Shown here: in pieces, positions 1-8,872 of the stretch
Numbering within the stretch: the first letter of the stretch is position 1
Layout of the letters: each line of letters begins with the position of its first letter
DNA from: Pseudonocardia sp.
GTDB taxonomy: Bacteria; Actinomycetota; Actinomycetes; Mycobacteriales; Pseudonocardiaceae
Direction of reading: 5' to 3'
Assembly (NCBI RefSeq): GCF_025965585.1
Contig: NZ_JAOPWR010000078.1
Span: forward strand, 1 to 50,229
Length of the DNA stretch: 50,229 bases
Notes under the pieces: model-generated
Told to the model about the DNA's origin: nothing
Databases searched by the model: none
The model's input: only the letters and a program-made list of their open reading frames with translations
Made by a program: the position numbers and the translations under genes

Positions 1-2
1 CC

Positions 3-146
3 GGCGGCCGGGCCGCGGCCGACGCGCTGCGCCGCAGCGGCGGCGACGTCCTCACCGGCTCGCCGTCCGCCCGCAAGCGCGACGTGGCCCGGCACCTGGT
101 GCGGGGACTCGCGCCGGCACCCCTACCGCGACGGGAGCGCAACCCC
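3..146 (+). CDS. hpnC: C-terminal end of an HpnC-like squalene synthase (partial, cut by window start)
   Basis: The frame is open from base 3 and runs without a stop into the HpnD start at 147. The visible residues (ADALRRSGGDVLTGSP, then a basic stretch and HLVRGL) resemble the end of HpnC proteins, which close with an LxAlxxxGxDVL element and a basic tail. HpnC normally converts presqualene diphosphate to hydroxysqualene and sits directly before hpnD. Only about 48 residues are visible, so the assignment rests on this short match and on gene order. The lack of a stop before HpnD suggests either an HpnC-HpnD fusion or an internal restart at 147. Confidence 0.55.
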
Positions 147-1037
147 ATGACCATTGCAGGGACCACGCTGGGCGAGGCCTACACCGCCTGCGAGACGATC
201 ACCCGCACCGAGGCCCGCAACTTCTACTGGGGCATCCGGCTGCTGCCCCCCGCCAAGCGCTCGGCGCTCTGCGCCGTGTACGCGCTGGCCCGGCGCATCG
301 ACGACATCGGCGACGGTGACCTGCCCACCTCGGACAAGGCCATCGCGCTCACCGAGGTGCGGACGTCGCTGCGCAGCGCGGCCGACGGCTCCGACCCGGT
401 GGTGCTCGCCGTCCACGACGCGGCGCGCCGCTTCCCGATCCCGATGGGGGCGTTCGACGAGCTCGTCGACGGGGTGGAAGCCGACGTCACGATGGACGCC
501 CGCCCCGACACGAGCAGCCCGTACTACGCCACGTTCGACGACATGGTCGGCTACTGCCGCTGCGTCGCGGGTGCGGTCGGGCGGCTGTGCCTGGGCATCT
601 TCGGCTCCACGCCGCACCCTGACGCGTCGCTCTACGCCGACCAGTTGGGGATCGCACTGCAGCAGACCAACATCCTGCGCGACATCCGCGAGGACCTGAC
701 CAACGGCCGGGTCTACCTGCCCCGCGAGGACCTCGACCGGTTCGGTGCCGAGCTCGTGCTCGACGAGCACGGGGTGCTGGTGGACAAGACCGGCGGGCTC
801 GCCGAGCTGATCACGTTCAGCGCCCAGCGGGCCCGCGGCTGGTACGCCGACGGGCTGCGGCTCGTCCCGCTGCTGGACCGCCGCAGCGCCGCCTGCGCCA
901 CGGCCATGGCGGGCATCTACCGCCGGCTGCAGGACGATATCGCCGCCGACCCGCCATCGGTCTACAGCCGGCGCCGCTCGCTCAGCGGGGCGCAGAAGCT
1001 GGGCGTCGCGGCGCGGTCGCTGGCCGGTCGCGCGTGA
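147..1037 (+). CDS. hpnD: Presqualene diphosphate synthase HpnD
   Basis: This 296-residue trans-isoprenyl diphosphate synthase of the head-to-head class condenses two farnesyl diphosphates to presqualene diphosphate, the first step of the HpnCDE route to squalene. The first Asp-rich motif is visible in RRIDDIGDGD and the second in NILRDIREDL. FYWGIRLLP near the N-terminus and YSRRRSL near the C-terminus are family hallmarks. I chose ATG 147 because GGGAG lies nine bases upstream and the family N-terminus begins here. The frame is also open upstream into HpnC-like sequence, so the native product could be longer. It overlaps hpnE by four bases. Confidence 0.9.
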   Translation: MTIAGTTLGEAYTACETITRTEARNFYWGIRLLPPAKRSALCAVYALARRIDDIGDGDLPTSDKAIALTEVRTSLRSAADGSDPVVLAVHDAARRFPIPMGAFDELVDGVEADVTMDARPDTSSPYYATFDDMVGYCRCVAGAVGRLCLGIFGSTPHPDASLYADQLGIALQQTNILRDIREDLTNGRVYLPREDLDRFGAELVLDEHGVLVDKTGGLAELITFSAQRARGWYADGLRLVPLLDRRSAACATAMAGIYRRLQDDIAADPPSVYSRRRSLSGAQKLGVAARSLAGRA

Positions 1038-2443
1038 GAACACGGATCGGCGTGGTCGGAGGCGGGCTCGCCGGCATCACCGCGGCCCTGCGCTGCGCCG
1101 ACGCGGGGGCCGAGGTGACGCTGTTCGAGGGGCGGTCGCGCCTCGGCGGGGTGGCGGGGTCGTTCCGGCGCGCCGCCGGCGACGGAGTGCTCGACGTCGA
1201 CACCGGCCAGCACGTGTTCCTGCGCTGCTGCAGCGCCTACCGCGGGCTGCTGGACCGGCTGGGCGTCGCCGATCTCGTGACGCTGCAGGACCGCCTCGAC
1301 ATCCCGGTCCACGGCCCGGGCGCGCGACCCGGACGGCTGCGCCGCACCGGGCTGCCCGCGCCGCTGCACATGGGCGCTGCGCTGCTGGGCCACCGGCCGC
1401 TGCCGCTGCGCGACCGGCTGAGGCTGGGTGTGGCCGCCCTGGCCCTGCGCGGTGTGGACGCCGCCGACCCGGCCACCGACGCGCAGAGCTTCGGCGCCTG
1501 GCTCGGCGCCCACGGCCAGAGCCCGCGCGCCGTCGACACGCTGTGGGACCTGGTCGGGATCGCGACGCTCAACGAGCGCGCCCGCGGTGCGTCGCTGGCG
1601 CTGGCCGCAACCGTCTTCCAGCTCGGACTGCTCACCGACGCGGCGGCCGGCGACATCGGCTGGGCGCGGGTGCCGCTGGGGCGCCTGCACGACGAGGCGG
1701 CACGGCGCGCGCTGCGGGAGGCCGGCGTCGCGGTGCGCACGTCCACGAAGGTCCGCAGCCTGCACCCGGCCGACCAGGGCTGGCAGATCGAGGTCGAGGA
1801 GGAGGAGCTCGTGATGGACGGGGTCATCTGCGCCGTGCCGCCGCCGGCGGCGCACACGCTGCTGCCCGACGGGGCACTCGACCTGCCCCCGGGCTGGGTC
1901 GAGGGCCTGGGCAGCTCACCCATCGTCAACGTGCACGTGGTCTACGACCGCACCGTGCTGAACACCCCGTTCGCCGCGGGGATCGACACCCCGGTGCAGT
2001 GGGTGTTCGACCGCACCGGCCAGTCCGGGCTGCACCGCGTCCACCCCGCGCCCGCCCAGTACCTGGCGGTGTCGCTCTCGGCCGCCGACGACGTGATCGG
2101 CGAGCCGGTGGCCGTCCTGCGCGAGCGGATGCTGCCCGCGCTCGTGGCGCTGCTGCCCGCCGCGCGGGACGCGGAGGTCCTGGAGTTCTTCGTGACGCGC
2201 GAGCCGCACGCCACCTTCCGTCCCGCCCCGGGCACCGCGGCCCTGCGCCCCCCGGCCCGGACGGCACTGCCCGGTCTCGCTGTCGCGGGGGCGTGGACCG
2301 CCACCGGCTGGCCCGCGACGATGGAGGGGGCCGTGCGCAGCGGGGAGGCCGCGGCCGACGTCCTGTGCGGCTCCGCCGCCCGTACCCGGATGACGAGCCC
2401 GGGGCGACGTTCTCCGCGCACCACCGTGCGAGGTGCGGCATGA
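1034..2443 (+). CDS. hpnE: Hydroxysqualene dehydroxylase HpnE, FAD-dependent
   Basis: This 469-residue flavoprotein of the amine oxidase/phytoene desaturase class should reduce hydroxysqualene to squalene. The N-terminus carries the dinucleotide-binding signature VVGGGLAGITAAL, followed by a FEGRSRLGG element. GQHVFLRCCSAYRGLLDRLG matches the HpnE-type region that separates this family from phytoene desaturases. The C-terminal FAD segment reads LAVAGAWTATGWPATMEGAVRSG, in family style. The GTG start overlaps the hpnD stop as GTGA, and the stop overlaps the next ATG as ATGA, so the genes look translationally coupled. Confidence 0.9.
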   Translation: MRTRIGVVGGGLAGITAALRCADAGAEVTLFEGRSRLGGVAGSFRRAAGDGVLDVDTGQHVFLRCCSAYRGLLDRLGVADLVTLQDRLDIPVHGPGARPGRLRRTGLPAPLHMGAALLGHRPLPLRDRLRLGVAALALRGVDAADPATDAQSFGAWLGAHGQSPRAVDTLWDLVGIATLNERARGASLALAATVFQLGLLTDAAAGDIGWARVPLGRLHDEAARRALREAGVAVRTSTKVRSLHPADQGWQIEVEEEELVMDGVICAVPPPAAHTLLPDGALDLPPGWVEGLGSSPIVNVHVVYDRTVLNTPFAAGIDTPVQWVFDRTGQSGLHRVHPAPAQYLAVSLSAADDVIGEPVAVLRERMLPALVALLPAARDAEVLEFFVTREPHATFRPAPGTAALRPPARTALPGLAVAGAWTATGWPATMEGAVRSGEAAADVLCGSAARTRMTSPGRRSPRTTVRGAA

Positions 2444-3456
2444 GCGCCCCGGACATCCCGGCGACTCTCGCGCGCTGCCGCGACCTCGTCACACCCGCTC
2501 TCCAGGAGGCCGTCGACCGGCTCGACCGGGCGAGCCGCGAGCAGTCCTCCTACCACCTGGGATGGACCGAGCTGGACGGATCGCCCGGCAAAGGCGCGGG
2601 CAAGGCCGTCCGGCCCGCGCTCGCCCTGCTGTCCGCGGAGGCCGCGGGGGCACCCGCCGGGACGGGGCTACCCGGCGCGGTCGCCGTCGAGCTCGTCCAC
2701 AACTTCTCGCTGCTGCACGACGACCTCATGGACGGCGACACCGAGCGCCGCCACCGACCCACCGTCTGGGCCCGCTGGGGTGCGCCCGCGGCGATCCTCG
2801 CGGGCGACGCGATGCTGGCCGTCGCCGTCGAGGTGCTGCTGGAGGCGGACTCGCCGTACGCGGCCGTGGCCACCCACCTGTTGTCGGTGACGGTCCGCGA
2901 GCTCGTGCGCGGCCAGGCCGAGGACGTGGAGTTCGAGGGGCGCAGCGACGTCGGTGTCGAGGAGTGCCTGGCGATGGCCGCGGGCAAGACCGGGTCGTTG
3001 CTGGCCACCAGCGCGTCGATCGGGTCCGTCCTGGCCGGGGCGCCCGCTCCCGTCACGGCGGCGCTCGCCACGTTCGGGCTCGAGCTGGGCGCGGCGTTCC
3101 AGCTGGTGGACGACCTGCTCGGGATCTGGGGCGACCCCGCCGTCACGGGCAAGCCGGTGCTGTCGGACCTGCGCTCGCGGAAGAAGTCGCTGCCGGTGAC
3201 CTACGCGCTGCACCACGGCGGCGCCGCGGGCCGGGAGCTCGCGGACTGGCTCGCCGGCACCGACGAGTCCACCGAGCCCGAGCTGCACCGCGCCGCCGCG
3301 CTGGTCGCCGACGGTGGTGGCCGCGGCTGGGCCGCCGCCGAGGCCCGCAGGCGCCTCGCGCTGGCGGAGAAGGCGCTGGCCGGCGCCGAGATGCCCGACA
3401 CGACCCGAGCCGAGCTGGTCGCGCTGGGGCGCCACCTCGCCGACAGGGAGTTCTAG
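2440..3456 (+). CDS. Polyprenyl (probably farnesyl) diphosphate synthase
   Basis: This 338-residue class I (E)-prenyl diphosphate synthase condenses isopentenyl diphosphate with allylic diphosphates. The first Asp-rich motif is in LLHDDLMDGD and the second in QLVDDLLGIWGD; GKAVRPAL is the conserved region I, and KSLPVTYAL follows the second motif. Its place between hpnE and the cyclase suggests it supplies C15 farnesyl diphosphate for squalene; chain length cannot be proven from motifs. ATG 2440 overlaps the hpnE stop (ATGA). An imperfect 13-base tandem repeat lies across its stop codon. Confidence 0.88.
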   Translation: MSAPDIPATLARCRDLVTPALQEAVDRLDRASREQSSYHLGWTELDGSPGKGAGKAVRPALALLSAEAAGAPAGTGLPGAVAVELVHNFSLLHDDLMDGDTERRHRPTVWARWGAPAAILAGDAMLAVAVEVLLEADSPYAAVATHLLSVTVRELVRGQAEDVEFEGRSDVGVEECLAMAAGKTGSLLATSASIGSVLAGAPAPVTAALATFGLELGAAFQLVDDLLGIWGDPAVTGKPVLSDLRSRKKSLPVTYALHHGGAAGRELADWLAGTDESTEPELHRAAALVADGGGRGWAAAEARRRLALAEKALAGAEMPDTTRAELVALGRHLADREF

Positions 3457-3472
3457 GCCGGAGTTCCAGGCC
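3447..3472 (+). repeat. Imperfect 13-bp tandem repeat across a stop codon
   Basis: GGAGTTCTAGGCC at 3447-3459 is followed immediately by GGAGTTCCAGGCC at 3460-3472, one mismatch in 13. The first copy contains the TAG stop of the prenyl synthase. Further AGTTCT fragments occur up to 3505, so the short gap before the cyclase appears to have grown by local duplication. The last fragment includes AGGAG (3495-3499), the probable ribosome binding site of the cyclase. Confidence 0.75.
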
Positions 3473-3505
3473 GACCGAGAGTTCTCGCAAGAACAGGAGT
3501 TCTCC

Positions 3506-5482
3506 ATGACCCTCACCGTCCCCGACACGGAGTCCACCACCACCCCCCAGGACGCCCTCGACGCCGCCGTCGGGTTCCTCCGCTCGCAGCAGGACCCAGC
3601 GGGCTGGTGGAAGGGCGAGCTCGCGACCAACGTGACCATGGACGTCGAGGACCTGCTGCTGCGGGAGTTCCTCGGCATCCGCACCGAGCAGGAGACGGCC
3701 GAGGCCGCCCGCTGGATCCGCTCCCGGCAACGCCCCGACGGCACCTGGGCCGCCTTCCACGGCGGCCCCGGCGACCTGTCCACGACGATCGAGGCGTGGG
3801 TCGCCCTTCGGCTCGCGGGCGACGAGCCCGACGCCGAGCACATGCGGCGCGCACAGACGTTCGTCCGGGCCTGGGGCGGGGTCGAGAAGAGCCGGGTGTT
3901 CACCCGGATCTGGCTCGCCCTGTTCGGCCTGTGGTCGTGGGACGACCTGCCCGACATGCCTCCGGAGCTGGTGTTCCTGCCCCGCTGGTTCCCCCTCAAC
4001 GTCTACGACTGGGCCTGCTGGGCGCGGCAGACCGTCGTCCCGCTGACGGTGGTGGCCACGCTGCGCCCCGCCTGCCCGCTGTCCTTCGGGATCGACGAGC
4101 TGCGCTCGGGCTGCCCGGCACCGCGGCGGGCCCCGCTGCTGAGCTGGGCCGGCGCGTTCGAGCGGCTCGACGTCGTGCTGCACCGCTACTCCCGACGGCC
4201 GCTGCGGGCGGTGCGCAGGCTGGCGATGCGCCGCGCCGCCGAGTGGATCCTGGCCCGCCAGGAGGCTGACGGCTCGTGGGGCGGCATCCAGCCGCCCTGG
4301 GTGTACTCGCTGCTCGCGCTGCACCTGCTCGGCTACCCGATGGACCACCCGGCCGTCCGCGCCGGTATCGAGGGGCTCGACCGCTTCCTCGTCCGCGAGG
4401 AGACCCCCGGCGGCACCGTCCGCCGGCTGGAGGCCTGCCAGTCGCCGGTCTGGGACACCTGCCTGGCCGTCACCGCCCTGCTCGACGCCGGCGCCGCCCC
4501 CGACGACCCGGACGTGCTGCGCGCCGCCGACTGGATGCTCGACGAGGAGATCACCGTGACGGGCGACTGGTCGGTCCGGCGCCCCGACCTCGCGCCCGGC
4601 GGCTGGGCGTTCGAGTTCGACAACGACGGCTACCCCGACATCGACGACACCGCCGAGGTCGTGCTCGCGCTGCGTCGCGTCGCCCACCCCGACCCCGACC
4701 GGCTGCGTGGCGCCGTCGACCGCGGCGTCGCCTGGAACATCGGTATGCAGAGCCGCGACGGCGGCTGGGGCGCGTTCGACGCCGACAACACCCGCCTACT
4801 CGTCACCAAGCTGCCGTTCTGCGACTTCGGCGCCGTGATCGACCCGCCGTCCGCCGACGTCACCGCGCACGTCGTGGAGATGCTCGCCGCCGAGGGCCGC
4901 ACCGGCTCGGAGGCCTGCCGGCGCGGCGTCGCCTGGTTGCTCGACGCGCAGGAGGCCGACGGCTCGTGGTTCGGCCGCTGGGGCGCCAACCACGTCTACG
5001 GCACGGGCGGCGTGGTGCCCGCGCTCGTGGCGGCCGGGGTGTCGCCGCGCGCGGCGACGATCCGCCGGGCCGTGGCGTGGCTGGAGCGCCACCAGAACCC
5101 CGACGGCGGGTGGGGCGAGGACCTCCGCTCCTACACCGACCCTGACTGGATCGGCCGGGGCGCCTCCACCGCGTCCCAGACGGCGTGGGCGCTGCTCGCG
5201 CTGCTGGCCGCGGGCGAGCGGTCCGACGCCGTCGAGCGCGGCGTGCGGTTCCTCGTCGACACCCAGTGCGCCGACGGCTCGTGGGAGGAGGACTTCTACA
5301 CCGGCACCGGTTTCCCCGGGGCGTTCTACATCAACTACCAACTCTACCGGATGGTCTTCCCGATCTCCGCCCTCGGCCGCTACCTGGGCCACGCCGCTGG
5401 CCACGCGCCCGCCGAGCTCACCGAGAACACCGCATTCGCCGAGAACACCGCATTCACCGAGAACACCGGGGCCGCACGATGA
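3506..5482 (+). CDS. shc: Squalene-hopene cyclase
   Basis: This 658-residue class II terpene cyclase converts squalene to hopene/hopanol as a monotopic membrane enzyme. The catalytic acid motif DIDDTA begins at residue 378, close to its position in the well-studied Alicyclobacillus enzyme (DVDDTA, 374-379). Several QW repeats are visible, such as RQRPDGTW, QEADGSWGG, QSRDGGWGAF, QEADGSWFGRWG and QNPDGGWGED, and the GTGFPGAFYINYQLYR end is typical. ATG 3506 was chosen for AGGAG six bases upstream and the normal family length. The extreme C-terminus is an odd repeated ENTAF tail. The stop overlaps the next ATG (ATGA). Confidence 0.95.
   Translation: MTLTVPDTESTTTPQDALDAAVGFLRSQQDPAGWWKGELATNVTMDVEDLLLREFLGIRTEQETAEAARWIRSRQRPDGTWAAFHGGPGDLSTTIEAWVALRLAGDEPDAEHMRRAQTFVRAWGGVEKSRVFTRIWLALFGLWSWDDLPDMPPELVFLPRWFPLNVYDWACWARQTVVPLTVVATLRPACPLSFGIDELRSGCPAPRRAPLLSWAGAFERLDVVLHRYSRRPLRAVRRLAMRRAAEWILARQEADGSWGGIQPPWVYSLLALHLLGYPMDHPAVRAGIEGLDRFLVREETPGGTVRRLEACQSPVWDTCLAVTALLDAGAAPDDPDVLRAADWMLDEEITVTGDWSVRRPDLAPGGWAFEFDNDGYPDIDDTAEVVLALRRVAHPDPDRLRGAVDRGVAWNIGMQSRDGGWGAFDADNTRLLVTKLPFCDFGAVIDPPSADVTAHVVEMLAAEGRTGSEACRRGVAWLLDAQEADGSWFGRWGANHVYGTGGVVPALVAAGVSPRAATIRRAVAWLERHQNPDGGWGEDLRSYTDPDWIGRGASTASQTAWALLALLAAGERSDAVERGVRFLVDTQCADGSWEEDFYTGTGFPGAFYINYQLYRMVFPISALGRYLGHAAGHAPAELTENTAFAENTAFTENTGAAR
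5423..5467 (+). repeat. 18-bp tandem repeat in the cyclase C-terminus (2.5 copies)
   Basis: GAGAACACCGCATTCRCC is repeated at 5423-5440 and 5441-5458, with a half copy at 5459-5467. It stays in frame and encodes a hexapeptide repeat, ENTAF(A/T), just before the stop. Such a tail is not part of the conserved cyclase fold, so it is probably a recent slippage product tolerated at the end of the protein. Confidence 0.9.
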
Positions 5483-7008
5483 GCCCACCCGGGCCGCTCG
5501 GAGCGGCCGTCGTCTGCGCGCCGCTCGGGCTCGAGTGGGCAGCCGTGCGGCGCTCGCTCTCCCCGGTCCTCGTCCGGCACACGGGCATGGGTCCGGACCG
5601 CTCCGCCATCGCGGCCGCCGAGCTCGGGTCGGAGGGCCCGCGGCCCGTCCTCGTGGTGGGGGTCGCCGGGGCCCTCGCGCCCGGGATCGACGCCGGTCAC
5701 CTCGTGGTCGCCGACGAGGTGCGCCGCGAGGGGAGGAAGGCCGTCCCGGTGCCCACCGCCCGGCCGCTGGCCGCCGCGCTGCGCCGGCTGGGGCTGCGGG
5801 TCCACGTGGGGCCGATCGTCTCCTCCCCCGTCGTCGTCGACGGTGCCGGTCGCACCGCCCTCGCCGCGACCGGGGCGCTCGCGGTGGACACGGAGTCCGC
5901 CTGGCTGGCGGACGCGGCGGCGGGCGGGCCGTTCGCCGTGGTCCGCGCGGTCGTCGACAGCCCCGACGCCCCGCTGGTCCGGCCCGGCACACCCGTGCGC
6001 GGGCTCGCGGCGCTGCACAGCCTGCGCCGCGCCGCGCCCGCGCTGCTCGACTGGATCGCCGCCACCGGCCCGCGCACCGTGGCCCTCGCCGAGCCGCGGT
6101 CGTTCTGCGCCGGGGTGGAACGGGCCATCGAGATCGTCGACCGCGCCCTGGACCGCTACGGCGCACCCGTCTACGTACGGCGCCAGATCGTGCACAACGC
6201 GCACGTCGTGCGCGGGCTCACACGCCGCGGGGCGGTGTTCGTGCAGGAGGTGGACGAGATCCCGCACGGCTCGGTCACGGTCCTGGCCGCGCACGGCGTC
6301 TCCCCCGCGGTGCGCGCGGAGGCCGACGCGCGCGGCCTGTCGGTGATCGACGCGACCTGCCCGCTCGTGGCCAAGGTGCACACCGAGGTCAGGCGGCGCG
6401 TGGGCCGCGGCGACACCGTGTTCCTCATCGGGCACGCCGACCACGAGGAGGTCGAGGGCACGGTCGGCGAGGCCGCGAGAGACGACATCTCGGGCGAGGT
6501 CGTCGTCGTCGACAGCGCCGAGGCCGCGGCCACCGTCATCGTCCGCGACCCCGACCGCGTCGCCTACGCCATGCAGACCACGCTCGCCGTCGACGAGGCC
6601 GAGGAGATCGCCGCCGTGCTGCGCGGCCGCTTCCCCGCCGTGAACGCCCCGCGCCGCGACGACATCTGCTACGCCACCACCAACCGCCAGCGCGCCGTCC
6701 GCGCGGTGGCCGCCGACGCCGACCTGGTGCTCGTGGTCGGCTCGCCCAACTCCTCGAACTCCGTCCGGCTGGCCGAGGTCGCCTCCCGCGGCGGCGTCCC
6801 CGCCCACCTCGTCGACGACGCCGGGGAGCTCGACCTGCGGTGGCTCGCCGACGCCCGCCGCGTCGGGGTGAGCGCCGGGGCATCCGCACCCGGCCACCTG
6901 GTCGACGACCTGGTGACCACCCTGTCCGGCCTCGGCCCGGTGACGGTCACGACGACGACCACCGACACCGAGGACATCCGCTTCACCCTCCCCAAGGAAG
7001 TGAGCTAG
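5479..7008 (+). CDS. HpnG-IspH fusion: adenosylhopane nucleosidase-like domain plus HMBPP reductase
   Basis: This 509-residue protein has two domains. Residues 1 to about 190 resemble HpnG/MTA-SAH nucleosidase-type phosphorylases: VVVGVAGAL near residue 60, AVDTESAWLA, and RAVVDSPD in place of the usual SD-containing catalytic loop. HpnG removes adenine from adenosylhopane. Residues from about 195 are a full IspH, the [4Fe-4S] reductase that makes IPP and DMAPP. Its three cluster cysteines are C210, C294 and C397; the spacing (84 and 103) is close to that of the E. coli enzyme. GHADHEEVEGT and NSSNSVRLAEVA are also family motifs. ATG 5479 overlaps the cyclase stop. One chain joins isoprenoid supply and hopanoid tailoring. 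Confidence 0.9.
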   Translation: MSPPGPLGAAVVCAPLGLEWAAVRRSLSPVLVRHTGMGPDRSAIAAAELGSEGPRPVLVVGVAGALAPGIDAGHLVVADEVRREGRKAVPVPTARPLAAALRRLGLRVHVGPIVSSPVVVDGAGRTALAATGALAVDTESAWLADAAAGGPFAVVRAVVDSPDAPLVRPGTPVRGLAALHSLRRAAPALLDWIAATGPRTVALAEPRSFCAGVERAIEIVDRALDRYGAPVYVRRQIVHNAHVVRGLTRRGAVFVQEVDEIPHGSVTVLAAHGVSPAVRAEADARGLSVIDATCPLVAKVHTEVRRRVGRGDTVFLIGHADHEEVEGTVGEAARDDISGEVVVVDSAEAAATVIVRDPDRVAYAMQTTLAVDEAEEIAAVLRGRFPAVNAPRRDDICYATTNRQRAVRAVAADADLVLVVGSPNSSNSVRLAEVASRGGVPAHLVDDAGELDLRWLADARRVGVSAGASAPGHLVDDLVTTLSGLGPVTVTTTTTDTEDIRFTLPKEVS

Positions 7009-7010
7009 CC

Positions 7011-8015
7011 ATGGCGATGCCCATGCGGCAGTCCATCCGTCTCGGCGCGTACCTGATGAAGCAGAAGATCAAGCGGGTCGACAAGTTCCCGCTGCTCGTC
7101 GAGCTCGAGCCGCTGTTCGCCTGCAACCTCAAGTGCGCGGGCTGCGGCAAGATCGAGCAGCCCGCGTCGCTGCTCAAGCAGCGGATGCCTGTCGAGCAGG
7201 CCGTGAACGCCATCGTCGAGAGCGGCGCGCCGATGGTCTCCATCGCGGGCGGCGAGCCGCTCATGCACAAGGAGATCGACGTCATCGTCCAGCGCCTGCT
7301 GGACCTCGGCAAGATCGTCTTCCTGTGCACCAACGCGGTGCTGTTGCCCAAGCACCTGCACCGCTTCACCCCGCACAAGAACTTCGCGTGGATGGTGCAC
7401 ATCGACGGCCTGCGCGAGCGCCACGACCAGTCCGTCTGCAAGGACGGCGTGTTCGACCAGGCCGTCGCCGCGATCAAGCAGGCGCAGACGGCGGGATTCC
7501 GGGTCAACACCAACACCACGTTCTTCGACACCGACACCCCACAGGACGTCATCGACGTCCTCGACTATCTCAACGACGACCTCGGCGTCGACAACATGCA
7601 GATCTCGCCCGGGTACGCCTACGAGAAGGCCCCCGACCAGGAGCACTGGCTGGGCGTCGAGCAGACCCGCGAGCTTTTCCGCAAGGCGTTCGACGGCGGG
7701 CGGCGCAAGAAGTGGCGGCTCAACCACTCGCCCGTCTTCCTCGACTTCCTCGAGGGCAAGGTCGACCTCGCCTGCACCGCGTGGGCCATCCCGTCGTACT
7801 CGCTGCTGGGCTGGCAGCGGCCCTGCTACCTGCTCGACGACGGCTACGTGCAGACCTACAAGGAGCTCATCGAGGACACCGATTGGAATGCATTCGGCCG
7901 CGGGAACGACCCACGGTGCGAGAACTGCATGGCACACTGCGGTTACGAGCCCTCGGCGGTGTTCGCGACGATGGGCTCACTGCGCGAGTCGTTGCGCGCA
8001 GCGGTGGGGAGCTGA
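7011..8015 (+). CDS. hpnH: Adenosyl-hopene transferase HpnH, radical SAM
   Basis: This 334-residue radical SAM enzyme adds a 5'-deoxyadenosyl group to hopene, starting the C35 side chain. The CxxxCxxC iron-sulfur motif is CNLKCAGC at residues 38-45. Other family features are IAGGEPLMH and the C-terminal NCMAHCGYEPSA. The start at 7011 is preceded by AAGGAAG (6995-7001) and follows HpnG-IspH by two bases, so it is cotranscribed. It acts immediately before the HpnG step encoded by its upstream neighbour. It is the last recognisable hopanoid gene in the window. Confidence 0.95.
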   Translation: MAMPMRQSIRLGAYLMKQKIKRVDKFPLLVELEPLFACNLKCAGCGKIEQPASLLKQRMPVEQAVNAIVESGAPMVSIAGGEPLMHKEIDVIVQRLLDLGKIVFLCTNAVLLPKHLHRFTPHKNFAWMVHIDGLRERHDQSVCKDGVFDQAVAAIKQAQTAGFRVNTNTTFFDTDTPQDVIDVLDYLNDDLGVDNMQISPGYAYEKAPDQEHWLGVEQTRELFRKAFDGGRRKKWRLNHSPVFLDFLEGKVDLACTAWAIPSYSLLGWQRPCYLLDDGYVQTYKELIEDTDWNAFGRGNDPRCENCMAHCGYEPSAVFATMGSLRESLRAAVGS

Positions 8016-8120
8016 GCCGAACGACCCGCATGTTCCGGACGTTGGGCCCGTTATCTCCGCGTTACACAGCCCGATACAGTGCCTCCACCCCGAAGGCGAC
8101 CGGAGAGGCAGCCCCTACGC

Positions 8121-8774
8121 ATGCTGAGGCACCGCACCACGATCCACCTCCCATCGATCGGGTCGTTGCTGCGGCACGCCGGGCGTCCGTTGCTGGAATC
8201 CACGCTCATCCCGCTGGGCCTGTTCTGGGTGCTGTTCACCCAGATCGGGTTCGACGCCGGGCTGATCGCGGCGCTGAGCTGGTCGGGGCTGGCCATCGGC
8301 AGGCGGCTGGTGATGCGCAAGCCGGTGCCGGCCATCCTGGTCATCAGCACGCTGCTGCTGCTCGTCCGGACCGTCGTGGGCCTGTTCACCGGCAGCGCGT
8401 TCCTGTACTTCCTGCAGCCCACGGTGCAGAACTTCGTGTTCGCGGCCGCGCTGCTCCTCACCCTGGGCCTGGACCGGCCGCTGCTGGCCAAGCTCGCGGA
8501 CGACTTCTGCGCGTTCCCGGAGTCGCTCACCGGGCACCCGCAGATGAAGCGGTTCTTCAAGCGCGTGTCGCTGCTGTGGGCGATGGTCTTCCTCGTCAAC
8601 GGCGTCACCACGCTGATCGTGCTGGCCACGCAGACCGTCGGGAACTACCTGATGGTCTCCACGGCCGGCTCGTACTCGGTGGTGGCGCTGGCCATCGCGG
8701 CATCGCTGGTGTGGTTCCACCGCTCGCTGGCCGGGCAGGGCATCCAGCTGCGGATGGGCGCCAGCCCCGCCTGA
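8121..8774 (+). CDS. Multi-pass membrane protein, VC0807-like
   Basis: This protein of 217 residues has about six hydrophobic segments, including GLFWVLFTQIGFDAGLIAAL, ILVISTLLLLVRTVVGLF and YSVVALAIAASLVWF. The organisation resembles the VC0807/intracellular septation A-like membrane family found beside many actinobacterial lipid genes; no enzyme motif is visible. ATG 8121 was chosen over a GTG at 8079 because it begins closer to the first conserved hydrophobic part; GGAGAGG lies 12 bases upstream, which is long. It follows hpnH by 105 bases on the same strand and may be transcribed separately. Function is unknown. Confidence 0.6.
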   Translation: MLRHRTTIHLPSIGSLLRHAGRPLLESTLIPLGLFWVLFTQIGFDAGLIAALSWSGLAIGRRLVMRKPVPAILVISTLLLLVRTVVGLFTGSAFLYFLQPTVQNFVFAAALLLTLGLDRPLLAKLADDFCAFPESLTGHPQMKRFFKRVSLLWAMVFLVNGVTTLIVLATQTVGNYLMVSTAGSYSVVALAIAASLVWFHRSLAGQGIQLRMGASPA

Positions 8775-8872
8775 GGCCCCCGCTCGACGTCCGTGATCAC
8801 CGTCTCGGTGCGCGTGCGGCCGCTCGTGGCAGGGAATGCGCCGGACCGGCGGTCGTGGTCGCCCCGGCTCGA

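Noticed and set aside
8042..8078. Promoter for the VC0807-like gene (TTGGGC and GATACA)
   Set aside because: The two boxes are 25 bases apart, far from the usual 16-19, and no alternative pair is better.
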